From: UBA5239 sp040391785
GTDB taxonomy: Bacteria > Verrucomicrobiota > Lentisphaeria > Victivallales > Victivallaceae
Assembly: GCA_040391785.1 (NCBI GenBank)
Contig: JBEBXH010000013.1
Location: 35,762-99,761 of the forward strand
Direction of reading: 5' to 3'
DNA: 64,000 nt
Both the position numbers and the translations under genes were made by a program. The notes under the pieces are model-generated. The model did no database searches, had not been told where the DNA came from, and saw only the letters and a list, made by a program, of their open reading frames with translations. The first letter of the stretch is position 1; each line of letters opens with the position of its first letter. Shown here in pieces: positions 53,216 to 61,785 of the stretch.

Positions 53216-53620
53216 ATGAAGAATATATCCAAAGAAAGCCTCGGTCGAATCAAAAAGACCGTCATCCTGATTCTTGTGTTGTGCCTGTTTTCCCTCATTG
53301 GTTTCAAGATCGGTGGCATCGTGTCGAAAAAGCAGTTTTCCGATGATACGATTGCCAGGCGTTGGGTTGACGGCAAATACGGCCAGGCATTTTACGGAGT
53401 ACATGTCTTCGCGAAAAAGTCAGAAGATCAAGGGCTTGATGTTTTTGCACGAATTTCCATTGGAGAGGAAAACGATTACTTTCACGACTGCGGCAAAATC
53501 GGCGCAGCCACCGACATACGCGATGCCCGCGAGAAATTCGGAAAAATCGAAGCCAACAATCAGGAAATTGCCATCGGTGAATATAAGCTGGCACGCTCAA
53601 AGCTCGAGAGCCACCGGTAA
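53216..53620 (+). CDS. Small single-TM protein of unknown function
   Basis: 134 aa from ATG 53216 (a GTG lies one codon before). Residues ~14-37 (VILILVLCLFSLIGFKIGGI) are a TM anchor after a basic N-terminus, so the remaining ~95 residues are probably periplasmic. That part contains WVDGKYGQAFYGVHVFAKKS and ARISIGEENDYFHDCGKIG. No family recognised. It sits between two period-9 repeat blocks. Confidence 0.5.
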   Translation: MKNISKESLGRIKKTVILILVLCLFSLIGFKIGGIVSKKQFSDDTIARRWVDGKYGQAFYGVHVFAKKSEDQGLDVFARISIGEENDYFHDCGKIGAATDIRDAREKFGKIEANNQEIAIGEYKLARSKLESHR

Positions 53621-53631
53621 CGGGGAAAATA

Positions 53632-53713
53632 GGACAAATAGGACCCATAGGAGGGGATTTTTGAGCTTATTGGAAGTTTCCTATGTGTCCTATATGTCTT
53701 ATTCGTCCTATGG
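53632..53713. repeat. Period-9 GGAC repeat, inverted pair
   Basis: GGAC/GGAG at 53632, 53641 and 53650, and TCCTAT/TCTTAT at 53679, 53688, 53697 and 53706, all 9 bp apart. The two sets are inverted relative to each other and could pair. It lies between convergent small genes, starting 12 bp after one stop and ending 7 bp before the other. Confidence 0.65.
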
Positions 53714-53719
53714 AAATCG

Positions 53720-54121
53720 TCAGCCAAGTTCAGTGACGCCGCAGACGAAAAAGTTCACCAGAATGATCGTGACGAGGATAAGGAGAAGCCACAGCATCGG
53801 CGCCGCGAACGCAACACAGAGGCGTAGATAGAAGTATTTGCGATAATGGGGGCTCACAAATACGATCAAGCACAGCAGCGCGAACAGCCAATACCAGTGC
53901 GCACTCGTTTGGAACAACATAGTCCCACTCGGCAGAGGTTCACCGGCAAGCACAAGGCGATTGTGGTAGTCGATAAATAGCTTTATCATTGAGGATACCG
54001 CTGCCACAGTGAAATTCAACATGACCGCGATAGAGACCAGCACATTCCGTAAACGCATTTTCTTCATTTCACATCTCATTATATTGTCGATAAGCAGGAT
54101 AAGCGTGAATGGCGAAAGCAT
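53720..54121 (-). CDS. Small multi-TM membrane protein of unknown function
   Basis: 133 aa from ATG 54121 with TGAGG upstream; ATG 54145 and 54067 are alternatives. Three hydrophobic segments: NVLVSIAVMLNFTVAAVSSM, WYWLFALLCLIVFVS and VAFAAPMLWLLLILVTIILV. No family recognised. Similar in size and style to the next membrane gene upstream; the two may form an operon. Confidence 0.5.
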   Translation of the reverse strand: MLSPFTLILLIDNIMRCEMKKMRLRNVLVSIAVMLNFTVAAVSSMIKLFIDYHNRLVLAGEPLPSGTMLFQTSAHWYWLFALLCLIVFVSPHYRKYFYLRLCVAFAAPMLWLLLILVTIILVNFFVCGVTELG

Positions 54122-54182
54122 ATCCGCCTCATGTTTCAGTAACATACAATACTATAAACATAGCAGGATTTCAATTTGTTGT

Positions 54183-54866
54183 TTATGGCTTGCCCCCATT
54201 ACCTGCCGAAGCGATAAAACGGACTTTGGTATTTTTCTGAATATATTCTTGCAGTAACTCCAGATTATCGGTCAGTGTTCCGGCAGGTAATTCAGGAGGA
54301 AGCAAGGGAGTCAGGTACCAAAGGCCGGTGAAACAGGTGTGCCAGCAGTCACGGCGTGTTCCCGCATATTGCCAGGGTTGCTTCAAATCCGGATTGGCGG
54401 CAAATGCCGGATGATTCTCGTCAAACTTTCCGGCAGGGTAAATGCTCTGATCGTTCCTGGCTGCGTGTTTCAAGGTGGAAGAAAGCCCGATCATGCGTGC
54501 TCTGAAGCGGAGGTCACGGAAATGATAACCGGCTTGAAGCACATGAAAGAAAAAGAAGAACAGGACAAGTGTTCCGATCAGGGCAAAAAATGTTGCTCTG
54601 CTTTGCATGTGAAACCGGCGTGAATGTGAACCGGCAGCGGCAAGCAGCAGGGTCAATACCGCCAGTACTACGCAGAGGTAATTCGGATTATCACTTGAAA
54701 GGTTCATCGCCAGCAGGATTGACACAAACAGTGATACAGACAATGATATTGAGGCTAATTTTGTTCTGTCCTCTTCCTGTTTTTTCATGAACAGCATTGC
54801 CGCAACGCATCCGAGTGGCACAAACCACACAATCAGGCATCCGACAGCGTAAATATCAGCAATCAT
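54183..54866 (-). CDS. Membrane protein of unknown function
   Basis: 227 aa. Four TM segments in the first ~115 residues (AVGCLIVWFVPLGCVAAMLF, LSVSLFVSILLAMNL, LCVVLAVLTLLLAAAG, ATFFALIGTLVLFFFFF). The C-terminal ~110 residues are soluble with GTRRDCWHTCFTGLWYLTPL and DNLELLQEYIQKNTKVRFIA. The soluble part recalls short secreted tails of Lentisphaerae membrane proteins, but I cannot name a family. Confidence 0.5.
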   Translation of the reverse strand: MIADIYAVGCLIVWFVPLGCVAAMLFMKKQEEDRTKLASISLSVSLFVSILLAMNLSSDNPNYLCVVLAVLTLLLAAAGSHSRRFHMQSRATFFALIGTLVLFFFFFHVLQAGYHFRDLRFRARMIGLSSTLKHAARNDQSIYPAGKFDENHPAFAANPDLKQPWQYAGTRRDCWHTCFTGLWYLTPLLPPELPAGTLTDNLELLQEYIQKNTKVRFIASAGNGGKP

Positions 54867-54907
54867 GGCTTTCCCCCAATATGTTTTGCCGTCAATACTA
54901 TATCATA

Positions 54908-55381
54908 TCAATCGTTTTGGGAGCATTTGACGGCGTCGATGGCGATTACCACCATCAGGGCCGGAAGTGCGTCCTTCGGGTCGTGGACGTCGATTTCGTA
55001 AACGTCGGTGAGGCTGAAGATCCGTTTGTTGATTACCGCGACCTCGCCTTCGGGTGATTGGATCTGATAGTTCCACTCCAGCCAGTTGCCCTGGACGCGC
55101 CAGTTGTGGAAATCCAGGGTGAATCTGGGTTTCAGAAAAGATATTTCCTTGATGATGCTGCCCGCTTCGGCGCCGTTGATGATTAAATCGAAGCGCGGCC
55201 GCAGGAACGTCAGGATTTTTTCCCGGATGATGCCGATTTCGGCCCCGTTGGCGTCGTACACCTTGAAGCAGTGTTTGAAGGCCAGCACGCCTTTGACGGT
55301 GAATACGGTATTCTTGTTTTCGTCGTACACATCGTAGCTGTCCAGCCATGAAAATATGCGCTCTTTGAATAACAACTTCAT
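54908..55381 (-). CDS. LURP-one-related (YxjI/Tubby-like) protein
   Basis: 157 aa, typical size. Repeating strand units fit the LOR/Tubby C-terminal fold: YDVYDENKNTVFTVKG, FKVYDANGAEIGIIREKI, RFTLDFHNWRV and WNYQIQSPEGEVAVINKRIF, ending in YEIDVHDPKDALPALMVVIA, where the hydrophobic helix passes through the barrel. Cytoplasmic; role unknown in bacteria. Stand-alone. Confidence 0.75.
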   Translation of the reverse strand: MKLLFKERIFSWLDSYDVYDENKNTVFTVKGVLAFKHCFKVYDANGAEIGIIREKILTFLRPRFDLIINGAEAGSIIKEISFLKPRFTLDFHNWRVQGNWLEWNYQIQSPEGEVAVINKRIFSLTDVYEIDVHDPKDALPALMVVIAIDAVKCSQND

Positions 55382-55566
55382 ATTCTTTGTTCCTTTGCGA
55401 TAAAGATAAACGGTTGCCGGGCGAATTGCAAGTTTCGGCGAAAAAAATCCGGGAATACTTACTTTTTACCATTTTTCATGGAACTTTTCATTTGGAGGCG
55501 GTGTCATTTTTTACTATTCACAGGGGGTATTCGGCCTCTAAGATGAGTTTTTTTTCGTGAACGGAC

Positions 55567-55595
55567 TTGTTTTTAGGCAGATTATTGTATATTAT
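55567..55595 (+). promoter_or_regulatory. Promoter of the SPFH-ATPase operon
   Basis: TTGTTT (55567-55572), 17-bp spacer, TATTAT (55590-55595). The 260-bp gap 55382-55641 is otherwise empty. Confidence 0.5.
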
Positions 55596-55641
55596 ATAGA
55601 AATGTACCAATATTGAACAAACACATAACATAGAGGAATCA

Positions 55642-57576
55642 ATGGAAAACAACACGAGGCTGCGCGAGTACTACGAGAAATCGGGGACTCTGATGAAGCT
55701 CTCCATCGTCGGGGGAATTCTGAGTCTGATCGGTTTGGTCGTGGTAATATGGCTGGGTATTTCGGTGCGCACGAAATACGGGGCTTGGGCCGGGAGTGAC
55801 GTCTTTGCACTGATGGTGGTACCGTTTGCCATGGCGGCGCTGTATGCGATTGCCGCGGCGGTTTACGGCAGCATGGCCCGGAGCGCCTACCAGGAGGAAG
55901 AAGACAAGGCGACGCTGGAAAAACGCAAGAAAGAGAGCATTTCCGCTTTCGATGTGAATGAAGACGTGCGTTTTACCGCCGGCAGGTCGTTCAAGAACTT
56001 CAAGAAATTCGCACCGCACGTGATCGCGGCCCTCGGTTTGATCCTGATCGCCGCGTTGGTTTTTTCGTTTTGGCAGATGTGGGGCGCCCGCCAGGCGGGG
56101 GTGACGCCGATGCCGGTGGACGCGCTGAATACGGTGGCGATTTCGTTGTTTATCGGGTTATGCGCACTGATTATCGGGGCGTTTTCGATCGGGCAGTCCA
56201 AGGATATGGCTTACCGCTGGCTCCGGCCGGTGGGGGCGTGGCTGATCGCCGCTTTTGTGGTGGGGGTACTGGCCGCGATCGGCGGGTTGTATTATTACTA
56301 CAAAATGCCGCATGTGAATGCACTTCTTGCCCGTATTGTTTTCGTCAGTTATATCGTGCTGGGGTGTGAGCTGGTGTTCAGCTTCATTTCCGAGTTTTAT
56401 CGTCCGCGTTCGCTGGAAGTGCCGCGGCCGGTGTTCGAAAGCCGGATACTGGCGCTTTTCACCGAGCCCGGCGGTGTGGCCCGCAACGTGGCGAATATGC
56501 TCGACTACCAGTTCGGGTTCAAGGTGTCCGGCACCTGGATTTACGCATTTCTGGAGCGGGCGCTGTTTCCGCTGCTGATCGTGTGGCTGATTATCATCTT
56601 TGCCTTCACCTGTATCGCGGAAGTGGGACCGAATCAGGTCGGGGTCCGGATGAATGTGGGCAAGATCGTGGACAAAGACAAAGTGCTGGAGCCCGGTTTT
56701 TACCTGAAACTGCCGTATCCTTTCGGCAAGATCGTGACTTACTCCTGCACCGAGATCAAGCAGATTTACCTCGGTGCCAAGATGGTGGACCAGGAGGGCA
56801 AAGAGAGCCGCCCGGAGACCGTGGTCTGGGGCAAGCAGCACTATGCCGAAGAAGTGAATTATCTGGTGGCTTCGCCCACGGACAATCCGAGCTACGTGCC
56901 GGTGTCGCTGATCGGCACCAGCATCCCGCTGCAGTACCGGATCAAAAAAGACAAATTGTTTGATTATGCGTTCCGCAACGAGGATTCCGATGCGATGCTG
57001 AAAAATATCGGTGAGCAGGTGGCCTCGAAATATTTCGCCAGCGTGTCGATTTTCGACATCATGTCCAGCGGCCGTGCCAAGGCCGCGCAGGACCTCCACG
57101 AATTGATCCAGAAAGAGGCCGACCGCCTCAATATCGGCATTGAAGTGGTGCGCATCAATATCCACGATGCCCACCCGCCGGAAAAGGTCGCCGAAGAGTT
57201 CCAGAAAGTGGTGAGCGCCATGGAAGAAATGGAAACGGCCAAATACGTGGCCGAAGCCTATGCCAACCGTGTGCTGCCGCTGACCGAAGCCAGTGCGTTC
57301 CGCATGAAAGTCGACGCCAATGCTTATGCTTACACGGTGAAAGCCGTTTCCCGGGCCGAAAGCGAGCGCTTCAAGCGCCAGCTGGACGCCTACCGGGTCC
57401 TGCCTCAATATTTCAAGCTCCGCACCTATCTGGATATGATGGAGCAGAATATGACCGGCATCCGCAAGTTTATCCTGAGCTCCGCGCTCGAATATGAAGT
57501 CTATGAATTCAATTTCGAGAAAAAGAGCCAGCTTGACCTGATCGATGTCGATCCGGACCAGTTACTGAGAAATTAA
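55642..57576 (+). CDS. Multi-TM protein with C-terminal SPFH/band-7 (HflK-like) domain
   Basis: 644 aa, much longer than HflK. The first ~330 residues hold about six TM helices (KLSIVGGILSLIGLVVVIWL, VVPFAMAALYAIAAAVYG, VIAALGLILIAALVFSFW and others). From ~335 a band-7 domain follows: EVGPNQVGVRMNVGKIVDKD, LEPGFYLKLPYPFGKIVTY, later EVVRINIHDAHPPEKVAEEF and a coiled coil EEMETAKYVAEAYANRVLP. HflK/HflC control the FtsH protease at the membrane. First gene of a six-gene run; followed by hflC and hflK-like genes. Confidence 0.82.
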   Translation: MENNTRLREYYEKSGTLMKLSIVGGILSLIGLVVVIWLGISVRTKYGAWAGSDVFALMVVPFAMAALYAIAAAVYGSMARSAYQEEEDKATLEKRKKESISAFDVNEDVRFTAGRSFKNFKKFAPHVIAALGLILIAALVFSFWQMWGARQAGVTPMPVDALNTVAISLFIGLCALIIGAFSIGQSKDMAYRWLRPVGAWLIAAFVVGVLAAIGGLYYYYKMPHVNALLARIVFVSYIVLGCELVFSFISEFYRPRSLEVPRPVFESRILALFTEPGGVARNVANMLDYQFGFKVSGTWIYAFLERALFPLLIVWLIIIFAFTCIAEVGPNQVGVRMNVGKIVDKDKVLEPGFYLKLPYPFGKIVTYSCTEIKQIYLGAKMVDQEGKESRPETVVWGKQHYAEEVNYLVASPTDNPSYVPVSLIGTSIPLQYRIKKDKLFDYAFRNEDSDAMLKNIGEQVASKYFASVSIFDIMSSGRAKAAQDLHELIQKEADRLNIGIEVVRINIHDAHPPEKVAEEFQKVVSAMEEMETAKYVAEAYANRVLPLTEASAFRMKVDANAYAYTVKAVSRAESERFKRQLDAYRVLPQYFKLRTYLDMMEQNMTGIRKFILSSALEYEVYEFNFEKKSQLDLIDVDPDQLLRN

Positions 57577-57617
57577 GCAATAATTTAAATAAAATCAAAA
57601 AAGGGAACTTGTAAAAC

Positions 57618-58565
57618 ATGAGTACTGATATCGAAAAAGCCAAACCCAAGAAGCCGTTGGCAACGATTTGTCTTGGCGCGATCGTAATCGTTATTTTTCT
57701 GATCATTATCTTCTCCTATCAGGTGGAGGACCGCGAAACCGCACTGGTGGTCACCACTTCGCGGGTATCGGACAAACCGGTTGCGGCCGGGCTGCATTTC
57801 CGCTGGCCCTACCCGATCCAGAAGATCGTCAAATTCGACAACCGCTACCGTATTTTCGACGGCAACGTCGGCAGGCTTGAAGAAACCCTGACCAAAGACA
57901 GCCACAACATCATCGCCGGCATTTACACGATCTACAAGATCAGCGACCCGGTGACCTTCTACAAAGAGCTGGAAGACGTGACCAAGGCCGAGGAACGGCT
58001 CAACGCCTGGATGCGCAGCGTGAAGACCGAAACATTCGGCCGCTACACCTTCAGCCAGCTGGTCAATGACAAGGCCGAAAACATGAAGTTGGCCGAAATG
58101 GAAGCCGACATGACCAAGCGCCTCAGAGAAATGGCCGCCAAGTCCGGCATCGAAATCAAGATGGTCGGCATCAGGGCGATCAACATTCCCGAAAAGGTCT
58201 CCGAAGAAGTGTTCAAGCGAATGATCGCCGAGCGCCAGACCCAGGCCAACGAATACCGCGCCAAGGGTATCCGCGACGCCCAGGACATCCGGACCAAGGC
58301 GGACGGCAAAGTCAGCGAGATTGTCGCCGGCGCCGAAGCCGAAGCCCAGAAGATCCGGGCCGAGGGCGACGCCGCCGCCGCGCAGTATTATGCGGTGTTC
58401 AAGGACGATCCCGAGCTGGCCGCTTTCCTGCGCAAGCTCGAAGCGTTGAAGAAAGTGATCCAGGACAAGACCACGCTGATCCTCGACTTCAATACCGCTC
58501 CGTTCGATCTGTTCAAGACCAACGCGGACACCCTCGCTGCGCCGGCCAAAGCCGCCAACCAGTAA
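57618..58565 (+). CDS. hflC: SPFH-domain protein, HflC-like
   Basis: 315 aa. TM helix at residues ~15-36 (ATICLGAIVIVIFLIIIFSY). The band-7 domain opens VEDRETALVVTTSRVSDKPV and GLHFRWPYPIQKIVKFDNR; HflC-like coiled coil is FKRMIAERQTQANEYRAKGI and the Ala/Glu-rich VAGAEAEAQKIRAEGDAAAA. Usual HflC length. It probably forms a ring with the HflK-like neighbour. A ribosome site AAGGGAAC precedes it. Confidence 0.88.
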   Translation: MSTDIEKAKPKKPLATICLGAIVIVIFLIIIFSYQVEDRETALVVTTSRVSDKPVAAGLHFRWPYPIQKIVKFDNRYRIFDGNVGRLEETLTKDSHNIIAGIYTIYKISDPVTFYKELEDVTKAEERLNAWMRSVKTETFGRYTFSQLVNDKAENMKLAEMEADMTKRLREMAAKSGIEIKMVGIRAINIPEKVSEEVFKRMIAERQTQANEYRAKGIRDAQDIRTKADGKVSEIVAGAEAEAQKIRAEGDAAAAQYYAVFKDDPELAAFLRKLEALKKVIQDKTTLILDFNTAPFDLFKTNADTLAAPAKAANQ

Positions 58566-58586
58566 ACCCCGCCGGAGATCAGTTTT

Positions 58587-59723
58587 ATGGATAATCTGAG
58601 AGAAGAAAGAAGAGCGCATGGGGTTGAGCCCGGCGGCATCTACGACCAGGGGCTGAAGGCGCTGGTCACCATGGCCAAGTTCATATTTTTCGGCATGGTG
58701 GCGGTCATCGCGATCATGCTGGGGTATTACATCCTGGCCAGCGGCTGGTGCACGGTACCGCCTCAGCAGGCGGCCATCGTGTTGAAGTACGGTGCGTTCA
58801 AGGAAGTGCGGATGGACGGCTGGAAATGGTATCCGCCGGCGCCGATTTATTCCTTTGTCTACATCAGGACCAGTCCGCAGACGGTCGATGTGAATTTCCT
58901 GCCGGGTTCGGTGCCGAATCCGGAAGCGCCGATGGAGGCCAAGCCCCTCGTTCCCGGCTCCGACCGGTATCTGATGAGCGGCGATGCCAATATTATCCAC
59001 ACCTCCTGGACCGTGGAATACCGGGTGACCAACCCCAAGCAATATTACGAAGCCATCATGGGGCCGGCGAATCCGCTGGACAACGATACCGAGCAAATCG
59101 ACCCCGTCACCGGGCAGAAACAGGATATCCGCGGTCCCCAGACCATGCTGAGAAACCTGCTTCGCAGCGTGGTGCTCAAGGTCACCGCCGGCAAGAAGGT
59201 GGAGCAGTTGCTTTATACCAACAAGGAATATTCCGATCAGGTGCAGAGCGAATATTTCGCACTGGTGCGCGATCTGGATCTGGGGATTGAAATCACCAAC
59301 GTCATCCTGAAGCAGGCCGTGCCGCCCACCGGTACCCGCCAGGCTTTCAGCGAAGTGACCGAGGCCAACCAGGCCCGCAGCTCGGAAATGGAAAAAGCCC
59401 GGGAATACCAGATCAGTGCGATCAACAACGCCGAGGCCCGCGCCCAGCAGATTCTTTCCGAAGCCCGTTCGTACCATGTCCGGACCGTGGCCCAGGTGGA
59501 AGCCGAAAGCATCTATTTCAAGAGCATTTACGAGCAGTACAAGAACAATCCCGAGTCGGTGCTGACCGCGCTCTATAACAACACGTTGATGGAAGTGCTG
59601 AATAAAGTCGACGACAAATACATCGTGGGCGACAGCACCAATCCCGACAAGCGCCGCCAGGTCCGGCTGCAGATGAATCCGGAACCGCGCAAGTCCAAGA
59701 AAACTGAAAACGAGGTGAAGTAA
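58587..59723 (+). CDS. hflK: SPFH-domain protein, HflK-like
   Basis: 378 aa. TM helix at ~30-52 (FIFFGMVAVIAIMLGYYILA), then TVPPQQAAIVLKYGAFKEVR, DGWKWYPPAPIYSFVYI and SWTVEYRVTNPKQYYEAI, the band-7 core of HflK. The coiled coil SEVTEANQARSSEMEKAREY and AINNAEARAQQILSEARSYH ends it. A third SPFH protein in the operon. The P-type ATPase starts three bases after its stop. Confidence 0.88.
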   Translation: MDNLREERRAHGVEPGGIYDQGLKALVTMAKFIFFGMVAVIAIMLGYYILASGWCTVPPQQAAIVLKYGAFKEVRMDGWKWYPPAPIYSFVYIRTSPQTVDVNFLPGSVPNPEAPMEAKPLVPGSDRYLMSGDANIIHTSWTVEYRVTNPKQYYEAIMGPANPLDNDTEQIDPVTGQKQDIRGPQTMLRNLLRSVVLKVTAGKKVEQLLYTNKEYSDQVQSEYFALVRDLDLGIEITNVILKQAVPPTGTRQAFSEVTEANQARSSEMEKAREYQISAINNAEARAQQILSEARSYHVRTVAQVEAESIYFKSIYEQYKNNPESVLTALYNNTLMEVLNKVDDKYIVGDSTNPDKRRQVRLQMNPEPRKSKKTENEVK

Positions 59724-59725
59724 TC

Positions 59726-61762
59726 ATGGCTGAGAATATTATGACCAACAACACCCCGAAAACCCCCTGCGCCTGCGGCCATGACCACGCTCATGAGCAT
59801 GAACACGCGCCCCAGGCGCCGCACAGGCATGAGCACAAGCACGGCAAGGGCATCGCATGCCCCACCTGCGGCGAGCACACCACCGAAGGGGCCGGACACG
59901 ACCGCTCGATGGGACGGCTGTTTTTTGCGCTGCTCGGCGGCTGCTTCACGCTGAACTCTTTCCTGATCAACTGGTTCCTCGACGGTTACGAACTGGCTTC
60001 CGAGCTCAGCGCTCTGGCCGGGGCCGTGATCCTGGCGATGCCGATCGTCTGGACCGCCATCAAGGACCTGGTAAAAGGCAAGGTATATATGAATGAGCTG
60101 GTGGCTCTGGCGATTCTGGCGGCGATTGCCGGCGGCGATTTCCAGACGGCCGGGATCATCGCATTTTTCCTGTTGCTGACGATTATCATCGAAACCCGTA
60201 CCGCCAGCGGCGCCCAGCGCTCGATCGAAGAGCTGATCAAGCTGACTCCGAGTACCGCCCGCGTGCTGCGCAACGGTGCGGAATACAACGTCGAAGCGCT
60301 TGACCTGAAGGTCGGCGACATCGTCCGCGTCCGCGCCGGGGACAACTTCCCGGTGGACGGCCGCATTTTGAAAGGCGAAAGTACCGTGAACCAGGCTTCG
60401 ATCACCGGGGAATCCGTGCCGGTGGACAAAGCCGTGGGCGACGATGTTTTCGCCGGTACCCAGAACCTGACCGGGGGGGTGGAAATCGAAGTGACCAAGG
60501 TCGGCGAGGACACCACCCTCGGCCGCGTCAAGGACATGATCCTGGCCGCCGAAGGTTCACGGACCCCGATCGTGCGCATCATCGACCGTTACGCCAGTTA
60601 TTACACCCCGGCCGTGCTGATGCTGGCCGCCGTGACCTGGTGGTTCTCCGGCCACAACATGAACCAGGTGATTACGCTGATGGTTATCGCCTGTCCGTGC
60701 GCGGTGGTTCTGGCCACTCCGACGGCGGTGGTGGCGGCGGTGGCCGCGGCTGCCCGCCTCGGCATCCTGATCAAGAACGTGGCGCACCTCGAGCTCGCCG
60801 CCAAGATCCGCACCTTTGTATTTGACAAAACCGGTACGCTGACCAACGGTCTGCTGTCGGTCGTCCGCCTGAACCCGTTCGAAGGCACCGAGCCCGCCGA
60901 ACTGCTGACCCTTGCGGCCAGCGCCGAGCAGTACAGTAACCACCCGACCGGCAAAGCCATGCAGAAGCTGGCCGCCGAGGCCGGGTTGACCATGCGCCAG
61001 ACCGACGGATTCGAAGAAATCCACGGCAAGGGCGTCAGCGCCACCGTTGACGGCAAGAAGTGCCTGATCGGCCGCGCCACCTGGCTGGAAACCCTCGGAT
61101 TCGCGATTCCGCAGGAAGACGCCGAGGCCGCCAACATGAGTATCGTGTACGTGGCTTATGACGGCAAACTGCTCGGCTGGCTCGGCCTGCGCGACAAACT
61201 GCGCAACGAGGCCCCGAAGATGATTTCCGACCTGCGCGCCCTGGGCGTTCGCAACTGCGCCATGGTGACCGGCGACCGTAAATCGGTGGCCGAGGCCGTG
61301 GCCGCCCAGCTGAATATCGATGAATTCCGCAGCGAATGCCTGCCGGAAGGCAAGGTGGAATACGTGAAGCAGGCCGCCGAACATTCGATCGTAGCGGTGG
61401 TGGGTGACGGGGTGAACGACGCTCCGGCGCTGGCCGAGGGCGACCTCGGTATCGCCATGGGGGCCATCGGCAGCGACGTGGCGATCAACAGTGCGTCGAT
61501 CGCGCTGATGACCAATGACTTGCGCCGTATCCCGGCCCTGGTGGCGCTGTCGCGCAAAATGTGTATTATCATGAATCAGAATGTATTTGTCGGCTTCCTT
61601 TTCGTGGTCGGCGGCATGATCATGGCGCTGCTCGGGGTGTTGACTCCGGTGGCGGCCGCGATGCTGCACACGTTCAGTACCATTCTGATTATTTTCAACA
61701 GCGCGCGGCTGGTCCGCAGCGGCGAGGAAATCACGCTGGACGGTTCCTCGGAACATCTATAA
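59726..61762 (+). CDS. P1B-type metal-transporting ATPase with His-rich N-terminus
   Basis: 678 aa. The N-terminal ~55 residues are Cys/His-rich (CACGHDHAHEHEHAPQAPHR then HEHKHG, CPTC) and replace the usual heavy-metal-associated domain. The ATPase core has TGESVPVDKAVGD, the transport-site ACPCAVVLATP (CPC at 323-325), phosphorylation Asp367 in DKTGTLTNG, SNHPTGKAM (HP motif), MVTGDRKSVAEAVA and VGDGVNDAPALAEGD. CPC-type pumps move Cu+, Zn2+, Cd2+ or Pb2+; His-rich tails favour Zn or Cu. Substrate is inferred. Confidence 0.92.
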   Translation: MAENIMTNNTPKTPCACGHDHAHEHEHAPQAPHRHEHKHGKGIACPTCGEHTTEGAGHDRSMGRLFFALLGGCFTLNSFLINWFLDGYELASELSALAGAVILAMPIVWTAIKDLVKGKVYMNELVALAILAAIAGGDFQTAGIIAFFLLLTIIIETRTASGAQRSIEELIKLTPSTARVLRNGAEYNVEALDLKVGDIVRVRAGDNFPVDGRILKGESTVNQASITGESVPVDKAVGDDVFAGTQNLTGGVEIEVTKVGEDTTLGRVKDMILAAEGSRTPIVRIIDRYASYYTPAVLMLAAVTWWFSGHNMNQVITLMVIACPCAVVLATPTAVVAAVAAAARLGILIKNVAHLELAAKIRTFVFDKTGTLTNGLLSVVRLNPFEGTEPAELLTLAASAEQYSNHPTGKAMQKLAAEAGLTMRQTDGFEEIHGKGVSATVDGKKCLIGRATWLETLGFAIPQEDAEAANMSIVYVAYDGKLLGWLGLRDKLRNEAPKMISDLRALGVRNCAMVTGDRKSVAEAVAAQLNIDEFRSECLPEGKVEYVKQAAEHSIVAVVGDGVNDAPALAEGDLGIAMGAIGSDVAINSASIALMTNDLRRIPALVALSRKMCIIMNQNVFVGFLFVVGGMIMALLGVLTPVAAAMLHTFSTILIIFNSARLVRSGEEITLDGSSEHL

Positions 61763-61785
61763 GCATAACGGGGTGAGATCAGATT

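Noticed and set aside
53145..53713. CRISPR array
   Set aside because: Units are 9 bp without unique spacers of 25-40 bp, and there are no cas genes.
57585..59477. 630-codon minus-strand frame opposite hflC and hflK
   Set aside because: Antisense shadow; the plus-strand SPFH proteins are certain.
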